A program made the position numbers and the translations under genes. This document shows, piece by piece, positions 47,395 through 57,083 of a stretch of DNA of 64,000 nucleotides. The DNA is from Nocardia farcinica (GTDB lineage Bacteria; Actinomycetota; Actinomycetes; Mycobacteriales; Mycobacteriaceae): assembly GCF_001182745.1 (NCBI RefSeq), contig NZ_LN868939.1:2294001-2358000 (forward strand). Direction: 5' to 3'. Positions within the stretch are counted from its first letter, which is position 1. Each line of letters starts with the position of its first letter. The notes beneath the pieces are model-generated. The model searched no databases. It was not told the origin of the DNA and saw nothing but the letters and a program-made list of their open reading frames with translations.

Positions 47395-48602
47395 CCGAGA
47401 TCTTCCACCCGGCCGCCCTCGGCCCGATCACCCTGCGCAACCGGGTGATCAAGGCCGCGACCTTCGAGGGCCGCACCCCCGACGCGATCGCGAGCGAGGA
47501 CCTGATCGCCTTCCACCGCGAGGTCGCCGCCGGCGGGGTCGGCATGACCACCGTTGCCTACTGCGCGGTCGCACCGGAGGGCCGCACCGAGCGCCGCCAG
47601 ATCTGGCTGCGGCCGGAGGCGGTGCCGAGTCTGCGCAAGCTCACCGACGCCGTGCACGCCGAGGGCGCGGCCGCCTGCGCCCAGATCGGGCATGCGGGTC
47701 CGGTCGCCGACGCGTCCTCCACCCGGCTGCCCGCTCTGGCGCCGAGCCCGATGTTCAGCCCGCTGGGCGTGCGGAGGATGAAGGTGCCCGCCGAGCACGA
47801 GATCGCCGACCTCGTCGCCGCCCACGCCCGCGCCGCGCTGCTGGCCGAGGAGGCCGGATTCGACGCGGTGGAAATCCATTTCGGCCACAACTACCTCGCC
47901 AGCTCGTTCCTGAGCCCGTTGTTGAACCGGCGCACCGACGGCTACGGCGGCACACTCGCCAACCGGGCCCGCTTCGCCCGCGAGATCGCCCGCGCCGTCC
48001 GCGCGGCCGTCGGCGGCCGCCTGGCCGTCCTGGCGAAACTCAATATGGAAGACGGGGTTCCGGGCGGGCTCACGCTGCCGGAGTCCTTGCAGGTCGCCGC
48101 GTGGCTGGAACAGGACGGCAGCCTCGACGCACTGGAGCTGACCGCGGGCAGCTCGCTGCTGAATCCGATGCTGCTCTTCCACGGCACGCCGCCGCGCAAG
48201 TCCTTCGCGAACGTGCTGCCGGTGCCCGCGCGGTGGGGATTCCGCGTCGTCGGCAAGAAGTTCCTCCGGGAGTACCCCTATCAGCCGGCCTATCTGCTCG
48301 AACGCGCCCGCCAGTTCCGCCGGGAGCTGTCGTTGCCGTTGGTGTTGCTCGGCGGTGTCACCGACCTGGACTCCATGCGCCTGGCGATGGCGGAGGGTTT
48401 CGACTTCGTCGCGATGGGCCGCGCACTGCTGCGCGAACCCGATCTGCTGCAGCGCATCCAGGCCGACGCGGGCACCCGGTCGGCCTGCACCCACTGCAAC
48501 GAATGCATGCCGACCATCTACTCCGGAACACGGTGCGTGCTGCGGCTCGACAGCCCCGGCACCGTGCGCCACGCCCCGGCGTCGCAGATCGAACCGGCCT
48601 GA
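47391..48602 (+). CDS. Old Yellow Enzyme-family NADH:flavin oxidoreductase with C-terminal cysteine cluster
   Basis: 403 residues. FMN-binding TIM barrel: FHPAALGPITLRNRVIKAATFEG, AQIGHAG, and the active-site strand VEIHFGHNYLASSFLSPLLNRRTDGYGG. The C-terminus carries C366, C369, C372 and C382 (CTHCNECMPTIYSGTRC), resembling the 4Fe-4S site of 2,4-dienoyl-CoA reductases, yet the FAD/NADPH domains that follow in those enzymes are absent. Substrate unknown; OYE enzymes reduce activated C=C bonds. GAGGAG precedes the ATG, which overlaps the TetR stop (ATGA). Confidence 0.88.
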   Translation: MTEIFHPAALGPITLRNRVIKAATFEGRTPDAIASEDLIAFHREVAAGGVGMTTVAYCAVAPEGRTERRQIWLRPEAVPSLRKLTDAVHAEGAAACAQIGHAGPVADASSTRLPALAPSPMFSPLGVRRMKVPAEHEIADLVAAHARAALLAEEAGFDAVEIHFGHNYLASSFLSPLLNRRTDGYGGTLANRARFAREIARAVRAAVGGRLAVLAKLNMEDGVPGGLTLPESLQVAAWLEQDGSLDALELTAGSSLLNPMLLFHGTPPRKSFANVLPVPARWGFRVVGKKFLREYPYQPAYLLERARQFRRELSLPLVLLGGVTDLDSMRLAMAEGFDFVAMGRALLREPDLLQRIQADAGTRSACTHCNECMPTIYSGTRCVLRLDSPGTVRHAPASQIEPA

Positions 48603-48788
48603 ACGTCCTCGTCGCCGCACCGCGTCGCACCGGAGGTGGTCGCCGACCGTGGTACCCAGTACGGTGTCGGGGCGGCCCCACCGCCATCGGGGCCGTGCGG
48701 AGCCGGCGACGGCTGGCTGAGGCCACCGGCGACGGCGGCGCGCACGCTCCCGGCGTGCGCGGTGACGAGCCCGAGGATGTGTCGAGAT

Positions 48789-49679
48789 ATGTCTGCTGAT
48801 CGGTCCGGGCGGACTGGGAAGGCGCTGGTCGCGGCCGCGCTGGCGATACTGGCGCTGACCTCCTGCACGATCGATACCGGCGACGATGCCCAGGCCGCCG
48901 AACCGCCGGTGGCGACCACGACGTCCACCCCCGCCGATCAGCAACGCATCGAGATCACCCTGCCCGGCACGCTGGCCGCGGACTTCCAGCAGTGGAAGGC
49001 CGGACTGCGCGGGCGCGCGGGACTGGCCGTCATGCCGGTCGGCGGCGAACGGATGGTGACCTTCGGCGACTGGACCAGCGGCCCGGCCTGGTCGACGATG
49101 AAGATCCCGTTGGTGATCGCGGCCGAACGCGCCGACGCGGGCGCGTCCACCTATGCGATGTCGGCGGCGGTCACCGCGTCCGACAACGCCGCCGCCGACA
49201 CCCTGTGGCAGGGCCTCGGCGGTGGCAAGCAGGCGGCCGAGGCGGTGGAGGCGGTGCTGCGGGAAGCGGGCGACAGCACCACCGCGGTGCCACCCACCCG
49301 GGTACGGGCCGAGCATTCCGCCTTCGGGCAGGCCGAGTGGTCGCTGGCCGAGCAGGTGCGCTTCGCCTCCCGGCTGCCGTGCCTGTCCGGGGCGGACACC
49401 GTGCTGAACCTGATGGCCCAGATCGTGCCCAGCCACCGCTGGGGCCTCGGCACGGTCGGCGGCGCCGAGTTCAAGGGTGGCTGGGGGCCGGACACCTCGG
49501 GCGACTACCTTGTCCGGCAGTTCGGCATCATCGACGGCCCCGGCGGGCGGATCGCGGTGGCGCTGGCCGCCCAGCCCGAATCGGGCGCCTTCAGCGACGG
49601 GATGACCGCGCTGAACGCCATGGCCGCGCTGATCACCGACCATCTCGACGAACTCGCGGGTGGCAGCTGCCCGTCCTGA
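48789..49679 (+). CDS. Serine hydrolase lipoprotein, class A beta-lactamase-like fold (LppW-like), copy 2
   Basis: 296 residues. Lipobox LTSC (Cys26), then S102-T-M-K105, S131-D-N133 and FKGGWGPD. It is a paralogue of the protein at 34790-35680, sharing GLAxMPVGG, FGDWTxGxAWST, [17 protein letters not shown] and WGLGT. Both lack an obvious ExxLN glutamate. An ATG at 48777 is also in frame; 48789 gives a normal lipoprotein signal. The gap 48603-48788 holds an 8-bp-stem hairpin (48740-48760) but no gene. Confidence 0.78.
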   Translation: MSADRSGRTGKALVAAALAILALTSCTIDTGDDAQAAEPPVATTTSTPADQQRIEITLPGTLAADFQQWKAGLRGRAGLAVMPVGGERMVTFGDWTSGPAWSTMKIPLVIAAERADAGASTYAMSAAVTASDNAAADTLWQGLGGGKQAAEAVEAVLREAGDSTTAVPPTRVRAEHSAFGQAEWSLAEQVRFASRLPCLSGADTVLNLMAQIVPSHRWGLGTVGGAEFKGGWGPDTSGDYLVRQFGIIDGPGGRIAVALAAQPESGAFSDGMTALNAMAALITDHLDELAGGSCPS

Positions 49680-49747
49680 CCGGGCGCGACGCGGCGTTGC
49701 CGGGGCCGCGGCTGCCGGAATCGCGCGCGAGGGGCAAGATAGCGGCC

Positions 49748-50782
49748 ATGCGCATCGGAGTCTTGACCGGAGGCGGGGACTGTCCAGGACTGAACGCGGT
49801 CATCCGCGCTGTCGTTCGTACCGCGAACGGCCGCTACGGTGACGCGATCGTGGGATTCCAGGACGGCTGGCGCGGCCTATTGGAAGACCGCAAGATCAAC
49901 ATCCTCAACGACGACCGCACCGACCGGCTGCTCAACAAGGGCGGCACCATGCTCGGCACCGCGCGCACCAACCCCGACGTGCTGCGCGCCGGGCTCGGCA
50001 AGATCAAACAGACCCTCGACGACAACGGCATCGAGGCGCTCATCCCGATCGGCGGCGAGGGCACCCTCACCGCGGCCAGCTGGCTCTCCGACGAGGGGGT
50101 GCCGGTGGTCGGCGTCCCCAAGACCATCGACAACGACATCGACTGCACCGATGTCACCTTCGGCCACGACACCGCCCTCAGCATCGCCACCGAGGCCATC
50201 GACCGGCTGCACACCACCGCCGAATCGCACCAGCGCGTGATGCTGGTCGAGGTGATGGGCAGGCACGCGGGCTGGATCGCGGTCAACTCGGGCATGGCCG
50301 CGGGCGCCCACCTCACCCTGGTGCCGGAGGAACCCTTCGACGTCGACGAGGTGTGCACGATGATCAAGCGGCGCTTCCAGCGCGGCGACAAGCATTTCAT
50401 CTGCGTGGTGGCCGAGGGCTCGCATCCCGCGCCCGATTCCGGGTTCACCCTGCGCGAGGGCGGTGTCGACGAGTTCGGCCACGAGCGGTTCACCGGCGTG
50501 GCGCAACAGCTGGGCACCGAGATCGAGCGCCGCATAGGCAAGGAGGTGCGCACCACCGTCCTCGGTCACGTGCAGCGCGGCGGCAGCCCCACGCCCTACG
50601 ACCGGGTACTGGCCACCCGCTTCGGCCTGCACGCCGCCGAGGCCGTGCACGCCGGGCATTTCGGCCAGATGGTCGCGCTGCACGGCACCGCCATCGAACT
50701 GGTGCCGCTGGCCGAGGCGACCAAGCAGCTCAAGCGCGTGCCCACCGAGCGGTACCGGGAGGCGCAGGCGTTCTTCGGGTGA
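49748..50782 (+). CDS. pfkA: 6-phosphofructokinase
   Basis: 344 residues, with [20 protein letters not shown], the catalytic [12 protein letters not shown], and MGRHAGWIA. In the donor site the motif GGEGT has Gly where PPi-dependent enzymes carry Asp, so ATP is the expected phosphoryl donor, although the Lys in PKTIDND is the form common to actinobacterial and PPi enzymes. The ATG at 49748 is preceded by CAAGAT (49735-49740) 7 nt upstream, a near-match to the leaderless pattern. In M. tuberculosis pfkA lies directly between gatA and gatB. Confidence 0.95.
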   Translation: MRIGVLTGGGDCPGLNAVIRAVVRTANGRYGDAIVGFQDGWRGLLEDRKINILNDDRTDRLLNKGGTMLGTARTNPDVLRAGLGKIKQTLDDNGIEALIPIGGEGTLTAASWLSDEGVPVVGVPKTIDNDIDCTDVTFGHDTALSIATEAIDRLHTTAESHQRVMLVEVMGRHAGWIAVNSGMAAGAHLTLVPEEPFDVDEVCTMIKRRFQRGDKHFICVVAEGSHPAPDSGFTLREGGVDEFGHERFTGVAQQLGTEIERRIGKEVRTTVLGHVQRGGSPTPYDRVLATRFGLHAAEAVHAGHFGQMVALHGTAIELVPLAEATKQLKRVPTERYREAQAFFG

Positions 50783-50822
50783 CCCGCTGACATCGTCGGG
50801 GCCGCGAATTAGGCTGGCCGCC

Positions 50823-51287
50823 ATGGTTTTCCTCGACGACGCCCCGGCCTGCCCGAACAGCTTGGATCTGCCCGCCGAGACGGTGACGGTGCTGCGCCGC
50901 CGAGCGCGCTCGGCCGGGCAGCCGCCCGCCGAATACGTGCGTGCCGAACTGGTCCAGCGGGCGGCCACCCGCGTGCCCGAGGACACCGTGGTGGAGTTCC
51001 TGGCCGCGCACGAGCGCGACCTCACCCCCGAGATCGACGGCGCCGCACGGGAACTGGCGCAGTTCTACGACCTGCCCGCGGAGACCTTGGCGGTGTTCGC
51101 CCGCCGCGCCGCCGCGAGCGGAACGCCGCTGGGTGAGTACGTGCGCCGCGAGCTGATCGCCTCGGCGCGGCGCACCACCGTCGAGGACGCGCTGGCCGAG
51201 TTCGCGGAGGTCTCGGCGGGCGCGCCGGAGCTGAACATCGACATGGAGGCCATCGCCGCCGCCGTGCGCTACGCGCGGGGGCAGTGA
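50823..51287 (+). CDS. Duplicated RHH/VapB-antitoxin-like protein
   Basis: 154 residues built from two similar halves (about 15-73 and 83-140). Each begins DLPAET, continues with a helix ending in a xxEYVRxEL segment, and closes with an acidic EDxxxEF region. The pattern resembles FitA/VapB ribbon-helix-helix antitoxins with their toxin-binding tail, here fused head to tail in one chain. No VapC-like PIN gene is adjacent. TAGGCT (50810-50815) ends 7 nt before the ATG, so it is probably leaderless. Whether it binds DNA is unknown. Confidence 0.6.
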   Translation: MVFLDDAPACPNSLDLPAETVTVLRRRARSAGQPPAEYVRAELVQRAATRVPEDTVVEFLAAHERDLTPEIDGAARELAQFYDLPAETLAVFARRAAASGTPLGEYVRRELIASARRTTVEDALAEFAEVSAGAPELNIDMEAIAAAVRYARGQ

Positions 51288-51383
51288 ATCCGCGTCCGTC
51301 GCGCCTGATTCATCCTTTCGGCGGACCGGCTCGCGACCCGTGAACGATCCGGACCGGCAGCATCGACAGGTACCGTGCGGGTC

Positions 51384-52760
51384 ATGCGCACCGGTCGTCT
51401 GCTCGTCTCACTCGTCGCCGTCCTGGTCGCCGTCGCGGCCTGTTCCTCCGGCTCCGAAGCACCCGACCAGGTCAGTGGCGCCTGGCACGGCGTGATCGAG
51501 GTGCCCGGCCAGCCGCTGGCGGTCGGGATCGACGTCACCGGGCCCGATTCGGCCACCATCGACATCCCGGCGCAGGGAATCGACGGGATGGCGCTACGCG
51601 ATGTGCGCACCGCACCCGGCGATGTCGGTTTCGTGCTGCCCGGCATCCCCGGCGAACCCACCTTCAAGGGCGCGCTGGACCGCGAAAAGGACCGCATCAC
51701 CGGTGATTTCACCCAGTTCGGGCAGAGCGTGCCGTTGACGCTGGAGCCGGGCGAACTCGCGCCGCCGAATCGCCCGCAGGAGCCGAAGCCGCCGCTGCCC
51801 TACCGGGCCGAGGAGGTCACCTTCCGCAGCGGGGAGATCACCGTCGCGGGCACCCTCACCCGCCCCGAGGGGGCGGGCCCGTTCCCGGCCGTCGTGCTGA
51901 TCACCGGCAGCGGCGCGCAGAACCGCGACGAGGAGATCGCCGGGCACAAGCCGTTCCTGCTGTTGGCCGACACCCTCACCCGGGCGGGCTACGCGGTGCT
52001 GCGCACCGACGATCGCGGTGTCGGCGGCACCGGCGGCGACCTGGAGACCTCGAACTACGACGACCTCGCCGACGATGCCGCCGCGGGTATCGCCTATCTG
52101 CGTGGCCGACCCGACATCGCGCCCGACCGCATCGGCCTGCTCGGGCACAGCGAAGGCGGCTATCTCGCCCCGCTGGTCGCCGCCCGCCCCGACAGCGGCG
52201 TCGCCTTCGCGATCCTGATGGCCGGGCCGGCCGTCCCCGGCGGTGACGCGTTGATCGAGCAGACCCGCGCCATCCTCGCCGCCTCCGGCGTGCCCGCCGA
52301 GGAGATCGACAAGCAGGTCAGCGACACCACCGAGATGGTCGGGCTGCTGCGCGCCGGTGACATCGAGGGTGCGCGGGCGGTCTTCCAGCGACGGATGGCG
52401 CAGCTGCCGCCGGAGATGCGCGAGTCGATGACCGAGGCCGACAACCCGATCACCCCCTACTACGCCGCCTTCGTCGCCTACGATCCCGCGCCCGCGCTGG
52501 CGGCGCTGCGCGTCCCGGTGTTCGCCTTCTTCGGTGAGAAGGATCTGCAGGTGCTGCCCGGTCAGAACGAGGGGCCCGCCCGGCAGCTGCTGGCTGCCGG
52601 CCCGGACGCCACCGTGCGCGTGTTCCCCGGCCTCAACCACCTGATGCAGCCCACCGCGACCGGCGCGATCGACGAGTACAGCACCATCGAAACCACCATC
52701 GCGCCCGAAGTCCTCACCGCCGTCACCGAGTGGCTGACCGACCGGGTCCCGCCGCGGTGA
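51384..52760 (+). CDS. Alpha/beta-hydrolase lipoprotein
   Basis: 458 residues from ATG 51384. Lipobox AVAACSS predicts lipid anchoring. After a beta-rich N-terminal domain of about 120 residues (ISGAWHG-type, as in peptidase-associated hydrolases), the hydrolase core has the nucleophile GHSEGG, an aspartate in FFGEKDLQV and a histidine in [10 protein letters not shown]. It resembles bacterial dienelactone hydrolase/BAAT-type esterases; substrate unknown. TACCGT (51371-51376) ends 7 nt before the ATG; a GTG three codons earlier is less likely. Confidence 0.85.
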   Translation: MRTGRLLVSLVAVLVAVAACSSGSEAPDQVSGAWHGVIEVPGQPLAVGIDVTGPDSATIDIPAQGIDGMALRDVRTAPGDVGFVLPGIPGEPTFKGALDREKDRITGDFTQFGQSVPLTLEPGELAPPNRPQEPKPPLPYRAEEVTFRSGEITVAGTLTRPEGAGPFPAVVLITGSGAQNRDEEIAGHKPFLLLADTLTRAGYAVLRTDDRGVGGTGGDLETSNYDDLADDAAAGIAYLRGRPDIAPDRIGLLGHSEGGYLAPLVAARPDSGVAFAILMAGPAVPGGDALIEQTRAILAASGVPAEEIDKQVSDTTEMVGLLRAGDIEGARAVFQRRMAQLPPEMRESMTEADNPITPYYAAFVAYDPAPALAALRVPVFAFFGEKDLQVLPGQNEGPARQLLAAGPDATVRVFPGLNHLMQPTATGAIDEYSTIETTIAPEVLTAVTEWLTDRVPPR

Positions 52761-52812
52761 CCGCGAGGAGGTCGTGGCGATCGCGCGGGCGGGCTTACCT
52801 AGACTGATGGCC

Positions 52813-54318
52813 ATGAGCGCACCCACGGTCGAGCTGATGGATTACGCCGATGTCGTCGCCCGGTACGAGCCGGTGCTCGGCATGGAGGTCCACGTCGAAC
52901 TCTCCACCGCGACCAAGATGTTCTGCGGTTGCCCGACCGATTTCGGCGCCGAGCCGAACACCCAGGTGTGCCCGGTGTGCCTCGGCCTGCCCGGCTCGCT
53001 GCCGGTCGTCAACGAGAAGGCCGTCGAATCGGCCATCCGCATCGGCCTGGCGCTGAACTGTTCGATCACCCCGTGGGGCCGGTTCGCGCGCAAGAACTAC
53101 TTCTACCCGGACCAGCCGAAGAACTACCAGATCAGCCAGTACGACGAGCCGATCGCCACCGACGGTCACCTCGATGTGGTGCTCGACGACGGCAGCGTGT
53201 TCCGGGTCGACATCGAGCGCGCGCACATGGAGGAGGACACCGGCAAGTCCGTGCACGTGGGTGGCGCCACCGGCCGCATCCACGGTGCCAGCCACTCGCT
53301 GCTGGACTACAACCGTGCCGGGGTGCCGCTGATCGAGATCGTCACCAAGCCGATCACCGGGGCGGGGGAGCGGGCGCCCGAGGTGGCCCGCGCCTACGTC
53401 ACCGCGCTGCGTGATCTGCTCAAGTCGCTGGGCGTGTCGGATGTGAAGATGGAGCAGGGCTCGCTGCGCTGCGACGCCAACGTCTCGCTGATGCCGGTCG
53501 GCGCGAGCGAGTTCGGCACCCGCACCGAGACCAAGAACGTCAACTCCCTCAAGAGCGTCGAGGTCGCCGTGCGCTACGAGATGCGCCGCCAGGCCGCCGT
53601 ACTGGCCGCGGGCGGCGCCATCGTGCAGGAGACCAGGCACTTCCACGAGTCCGACGGCACCACCTCGCCCGGCCGCCGCAAGGAGACCGCCGAGGACTAC
53701 CGCTACTTCCCCGAGCCCGACCTCGAGCCGATCGCCCCGTCCCCGGAGTGGATCGAGGAACTGCGCGCGACCATTCCCGAGTACCCGTGGCTGCGTCGGG
53801 CCCGCATCCAGCAGGAGTGGGGGGTCTCCGACGAGGTCATGCGCGACGTCGTCAACGCGGGCGCGCTGGATCTCATCATCGCCACCGTCGAGGCCGGCGC
53901 ACCGGCGAACGAGGCCCGCTCCTGGTGGGTCGCCTACCTCAGCGAGAAGGCCAAGGAACGCGGCGTCGCGCTCGACGAGCTGCCCATCACCCCGGCCCAG
54001 GTCGCCGAGGTGGTGAAGTTGGTCGAGTCCAAGACGGTCAACAGCAAGGTCGCCAAGCAGGTCGTCGACTTCGTGCTGGCGGGCGAGGGGGAACCGGCCG
54101 CCGTCGTCGAGGCCAAGGGTCTGGGCATGGTCAGCGACGACAGCGCGCTGCAGGCCGAGGTGGAGAAGGCGCTGGCCGCCAACCCCGACATCGCCGACAA
54201 GATCCGCGCCGGGAAGGTGCAGGCCGCGGGCAAGATCGTCGGTGACGTCATGAAGGCGACCCGCGGCCAGGCCGACGCCGCCCGGGTGCGCGAGCTCGTG
54301 CTCGCCGCCTGCTCCTGA
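52813..54318 (+). CDS. gatB: Asp/Glu-tRNA amidotransferase subunit B
   Basis: 501 residues. GatB signature [18 protein letters not shown], the zinc cysteines ([19 protein letters not shown]), the kinase-like core ([33 protein letters not shown]) and the C-terminal tRNA-binding YqeY-like domain. It activates the misacylated tRNA with ATP and transfers ammonia made by GatA. TAGACT (52800-52805) ends 7 nt before ATG 52813. It is separated from gatCA by 23 kb, so subunit expression must be coordinated in trans. Confidence 0.96.
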   Translation: MSAPTVELMDYADVVARYEPVLGMEVHVELSTATKMFCGCPTDFGAEPNTQVCPVCLGLPGSLPVVNEKAVESAIRIGLALNCSITPWGRFARKNYFYPDQPKNYQISQYDEPIATDGHLDVVLDDGSVFRVDIERAHMEEDTGKSVHVGGATGRIHGASHSLLDYNRAGVPLIEIVTKPITGAGERAPEVARAYVTALRDLLKSLGVSDVKMEQGSLRCDANVSLMPVGASEFGTRTETKNVNSLKSVEVAVRYEMRRQAAVLAAGGAIVQETRHFHESDGTTSPGRRKETAEDYRYFPEPDLEPIAPSPEWIEELRATIPEYPWLRRARIQQEWGVSDEVMRDVVNAGALDLIIATVEAGAPANEARSWWVAYLSEKAKERGVALDELPITPAQVAEVVKLVESKTVNSKVAKQVVDFVLAGEGEPAAVVEAKGLGMVSDDSALQAEVEKALAANPDIADKIRAGKVQAAGKIVGDVMKATRGQADAARVRELVLAACS

Positions 54319-54379
54319 GCGGTGCCGCCCGCGGTGACACCGCCGCGGGCGGATCCGGCCGGGTGCGCTCGCTGCGCGA

Positions 54380-54790
54380 TCAGTGCGCCGCGAGCGCGTC
54401 CTGGTAGCGGTCGAGGCTGCGCACCATGGCTTCGCCCATCCCCTCGCCGGTCTCGTCCCACAGGTCGAACCACTCGTTGTCGGCGGGGCCCTGCAGCCTG
54501 CGCAGGCACCGTGCGGCCAGCTGCCGCAGCTCCGGCGTCACCGTGAAGGCGATATCCGTTGCGGCGCGGCTGATCTCGGGGTCAGCCAGGGGCTGATCGA
54601 GGTGGGCGAGCAGGACCGCGACACCGATCGCGCCCTGCGCCTCGTAGACCTCGACGTACTCCTCGGCCAGCACCTCGCGGAACACCTGGCGCACGTGCGC
54701 CTCGGCCGCGGCCTGGTCGGCGCCGCGGAGCGCGGCGATCGCGTCGTGCGATCCGTCGTTGTCGAACGGGCCCGTGCCCCAAGCTCCCAC
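54380..54790 (-). CDS. DUF4259 domain-containing protein
   Basis: 136 residues from GTG 54790. The family opening GAWGTGPFDNDGSHDAIAAL and helical remainder are typical of DUF4259, whose function is not known. A longer reading from 54910 adds 40 residues with no similarity; GAGGGA 7 nt before GTG 54790 supports the shorter start. It sits convergent with gatB and is not part of the M. tuberculosis order. Confidence 0.82.
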   Translation of the reverse strand: MGAWGTGPFDNDGSHDAIAALRGADQAAAEAHVRQVFREVLAEEYVEVYEAQGAIGVAVLLAHLDQPLADPEISRAATDIAFTVTPELRQLAARCLRRLQGPADNEWFDLWDETGEGMGEAMVRSLDRYQDALAAH

Positions 54791-54890
54791 GTGTCTTCCC
54801 TCTCTCACCGATGCGCCGGTGAGCGTAACCGGAAGAAGCGGCGCGGCCCGTCCGCGATGCCACGCGGACGGGCCGTGTCGGGCGCATCCG

Positions 54891-55994
54891 TCAGTCGGGA
54901 CCGCCGCCACCGCCGCCGGAGGGCGGCGGGACGCGCACGACGCGATCGTCGTTCGGCCCGGGGGTGCCCTCGGCCTTGTTCACCGTGCCGACCCACACCG
55001 TGCCGTCCGGGCCGATCGTCGCGCCCCCGAGCTGGCCGTACCGGTCCTGCACCATGAGCGTCGGCGCCGTGGTGACGGCGAGGGTGTTCGGATCGGTCGG
55101 TGCGATCGCCAGTGCCTTGGCGTAGGTCAGCGCGACCGCGACGCCGTCGGCGGCCACCGCGCAGCCCGCGACCCCCGGGCGGTCCGGCCAGGTCCACGCC
55201 ACCGACACCGCGCCCGACGGGTCCATCCGCTGCAGCCGGTCCTCCACCGCGGTGCGGTCGGTGAACCACACGTTGTCGCTGCCGTCGCGGCACAGGTCGC
55301 CCGGGGTGCCGATACCCGCGGCGACGATCTGCGGCGCGGCGGAACCGGGAGCGGGGGAGTCCAGGCGCAGCAGCTTGCCCGCCAGCGAGCCCGGCGAATT
55401 CGCCAGGCCGGGGTTGCCCGCGTCGCCGGTGAGCACCATCAGCCGGTCGGGCGTCGCCCATTCGAGCGCGCCGCGATTGCCCGTGGCGCCCTTGGGAATT
55501 CCGGTGAGGATGTCCTTGGGCGGGCCGCCCTCGGCCAGCCGCACCACCCGGTTGTCGCTGCCGGTGGTGATGTAGGCGTAGATCAGCCCGTCCTCGCCGT
55601 AGGTGGGCGAGAGCGCGATGTCGAGCAGGCCGCCGTCGCCCGAGCCGTCCACGCTCACCGTCGCCACCTCCACCGGCGGGGTGTCCGGATCGACGACCTC
55701 GAGGATGCGCCCGGTGCGCCGTTCGGCCACCAGTGCGCCGTGGCCGACACCGACCAGGCCGCCGGTGGTGTCCAGGCAGGTCGCCACCACCGAGGGATCG
55801 GGGTCGATGCACGGGCCGCTGGGCCGGGTGGTCGAGCTCGGCGGCTGGTCCGGCGGCCGCGGATCGGCCGGACTGAACGTCGGCTCCGGGGTGAACGGGC
55901 TCGACGCGGAATCGTCGAACCTCGCGCACCCGGCCAGCAGAGCGGACCCGAGCGCCACACACATCGCCACGCGCCCCACGGCAACCAATCTCAT
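54891..55994 (-). CDS. PQQ-dependent sugar dehydrogenase-like lipoprotein (LppZ, Rv3006-like)
   Basis: 367 residues. Lipobox ALLAGC near residue 23, then a Pro/Thr-rich linker and a six-bladed propeller like soluble glucose/sorbosone dehydrogenases (GGLLDIALSPTYGEDGLIYAYITT, MVLTGDAGNPGLA, VPRVPPP-type end). The classical catalytic histidine of GDH is not evident, so enzymatic activity is doubtful. TAACGT (56002-56007, minus strand) ends 7 nt before the ATG; the in-frame extension beyond it overlaps the divergent doxX gene and is rejected. Confidence 0.85.
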   Translation of the reverse strand: MRLVAVGRVAMCVALGSALLAGCARFDDSASSPFTPEPTFSPADPRPPDQPPSSTTRPSGPCIDPDPSVVATCLDTTGGLVGVGHGALVAERRTGRILEVVDPDTPPVEVATVSVDGSGDGGLLDIALSPTYGEDGLIYAYITTGSDNRVVRLAEGGPPKDILTGIPKGATGNRGALEWATPDRLMVLTGDAGNPGLANSPGSLAGKLLRLDSPAPGSAAPQIVAAGIGTPGDLCRDGSDNVWFTDRTAVEDRLQRMDPSGAVSVAWTWPDRPGVAGCAVAADGVAVALTYAKALAIAPTDPNTLAVTTAPTLMVQDRYGQLGGATIGPDGTVWVGTVNKAEGTPGPNDDRVVRVPPPSGGGGGGPD

Positions 55995-56111
55995 GCCCCA
56001 GACGTTACGGAAACACCGCCGCGCGCGCCGCTCCCGGGTGGGCACCGGCGTGGACACGCCGTCGCCCGTACTGGCCGCACGCTCGCGTTTCCCGGCATAG
56101 GGTGTAGAGCC

Positions 56112-57011
56112 GTGAGCGAGAAGCCGAACGAGACGTCCGCCGGAACGCCCGCGGACGCGGAGCCCGCGGTGTCGAAGACCGGTCGCGGGGTGACCAGCCC
56201 GATGGATTCCCCCACCGAGCAGTTCCCCGCGATGAAGCTGTCCGAGCGGGACGTGCCGCGCACCGACGAGGAACTCGGTCTCGATCCGGACGTGCCCACC
56301 ACCGGCGAGCGCGCCGCCGTCGCCGACACCGCGGCGACCCCGGCGGCCGACCGCGCCGAGGATCCCGCCGACGACACCGAGACGGCCGCCTACGCCTACG
56401 CCAGCATCCCGCCCGCCGCCAACGCGCCCGGCGAGCCGAGCAAGGCCGCCCGGCGGCGCAACGCCGAGAACCGCCGCGGCACACTCGATCTCGGGCTGTT
56501 GGTGCTGCGGTTGGTGGTCGGCGCGATCTTCCTCTACCACGGCCTGCAGAAGCTCACCGGCTGGTTCCACGGCCCCGGACTGGACGGCACCAGGGACATG
56601 ATGGCCGACGGCGGCTGGGACCACCCGACGCTGTCGACCATCCTGCTCGTCGTCGGCGAGGTCGGCGGTGGCGCGCTGCTGGTGCTCGGCCTGGCCACCC
56701 CGCTGGCCGCCGGCGCGGTGCTGGCGGTGATCCTCAACGCGTGGGCGTGGAAGCAGGGCATGATCCCCGGCTTCCAGTTCAGTGCCGCGGTGCCGACCGG
56801 CGTCGAGATCGACAGCATCCTCGCCGGCGCGGCCACCGCCATCATCCTCACCGGACCGGGTCGTTGGGCGCTGGACCGCACTCGCGGCTGGGCCACCCGC
56901 CCGTCCTTCGGCTCCTTCGCGGCACTGGTCGCCGCCGTGGTCGCCGCCGGGCTCACCTTCTGGTACCTGCACGGCGGCAACCCGCTCACCGGCATCGGCC
57001 CGTTCGGCTGA
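56112..57011 (+). CDS. DoxX-family membrane protein with long acidic N-terminus (Rv3005c-like)
   Basis: 299 residues. The first 125 are polar and acidic with many Pro, Ala, Thr and Asp, and look disordered. The DoxX domain follows: LGLLVLRLVVGAIFLYHGLQKLTGWF, then three more membrane segments (LSTILLVVGEVGGGALLVLGLATPLAAG, IDSILAGAATAIILTGPG, LVAAVVAAGLTFWYL). The M. tuberculosis orthologue is part of a membrane oxidoreductase complex involved in thiol and oxidative stress; that is carried over by family. TAGGGT (56098-56103) ends 8 nt before the GTG. Confidence 0.85.
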   Translation: MSEKPNETSAGTPADAEPAVSKTGRGVTSPMDSPTEQFPAMKLSERDVPRTDEELGLDPDVPTTGERAAVADTAATPAADRAEDPADDTETAAYAYASIPPAANAPGEPSKAARRRNAENRRGTLDLGLLVLRLVVGAIFLYHGLQKLTGWFHGPGLDGTRDMMADGGWDHPTLSTILLVVGEVGGGALLVLGLATPLAAGAVLAVILNAWAWKQGMIPGFQFSAAVPTGVEIDSILAGAATAIILTGPGRWALDRTRGWATRPSFGSFAALVAAVVAAGLTFWYLHGGNPLTGIGPFG

Positions 57012-57021
57012 CCGGCCCGCG

Positions 57022-57063
57022 CACGGCGAGACCCCCGGCTCCCGAGCCGGGGGTCTCGCCGTG
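57022..57063. terminator. Bidirectional 20-bp hairpin between doxX and ilvD
   Basis: Arms 57022-57041 and 57044-57063 pair perfectly over 20 bp around a two-base gap, opening with CACGGCGAGACCCCC. It lies between the convergent ends of doxX (57011) and ilvD (57084). No T run, as is common for GC-rich actinomycete terminators. Confidence 0.85.
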
Positions 57064-57083
57064 GGACGGAGCGTCGGAACCGG

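Noticed and set aside
55995..56972. N-terminal extension of the LppZ-like gene across doxX
   Set aside because: It is antisense to doxX, would bury the lipobox, and the leaderless start at 55994 explains the gene.
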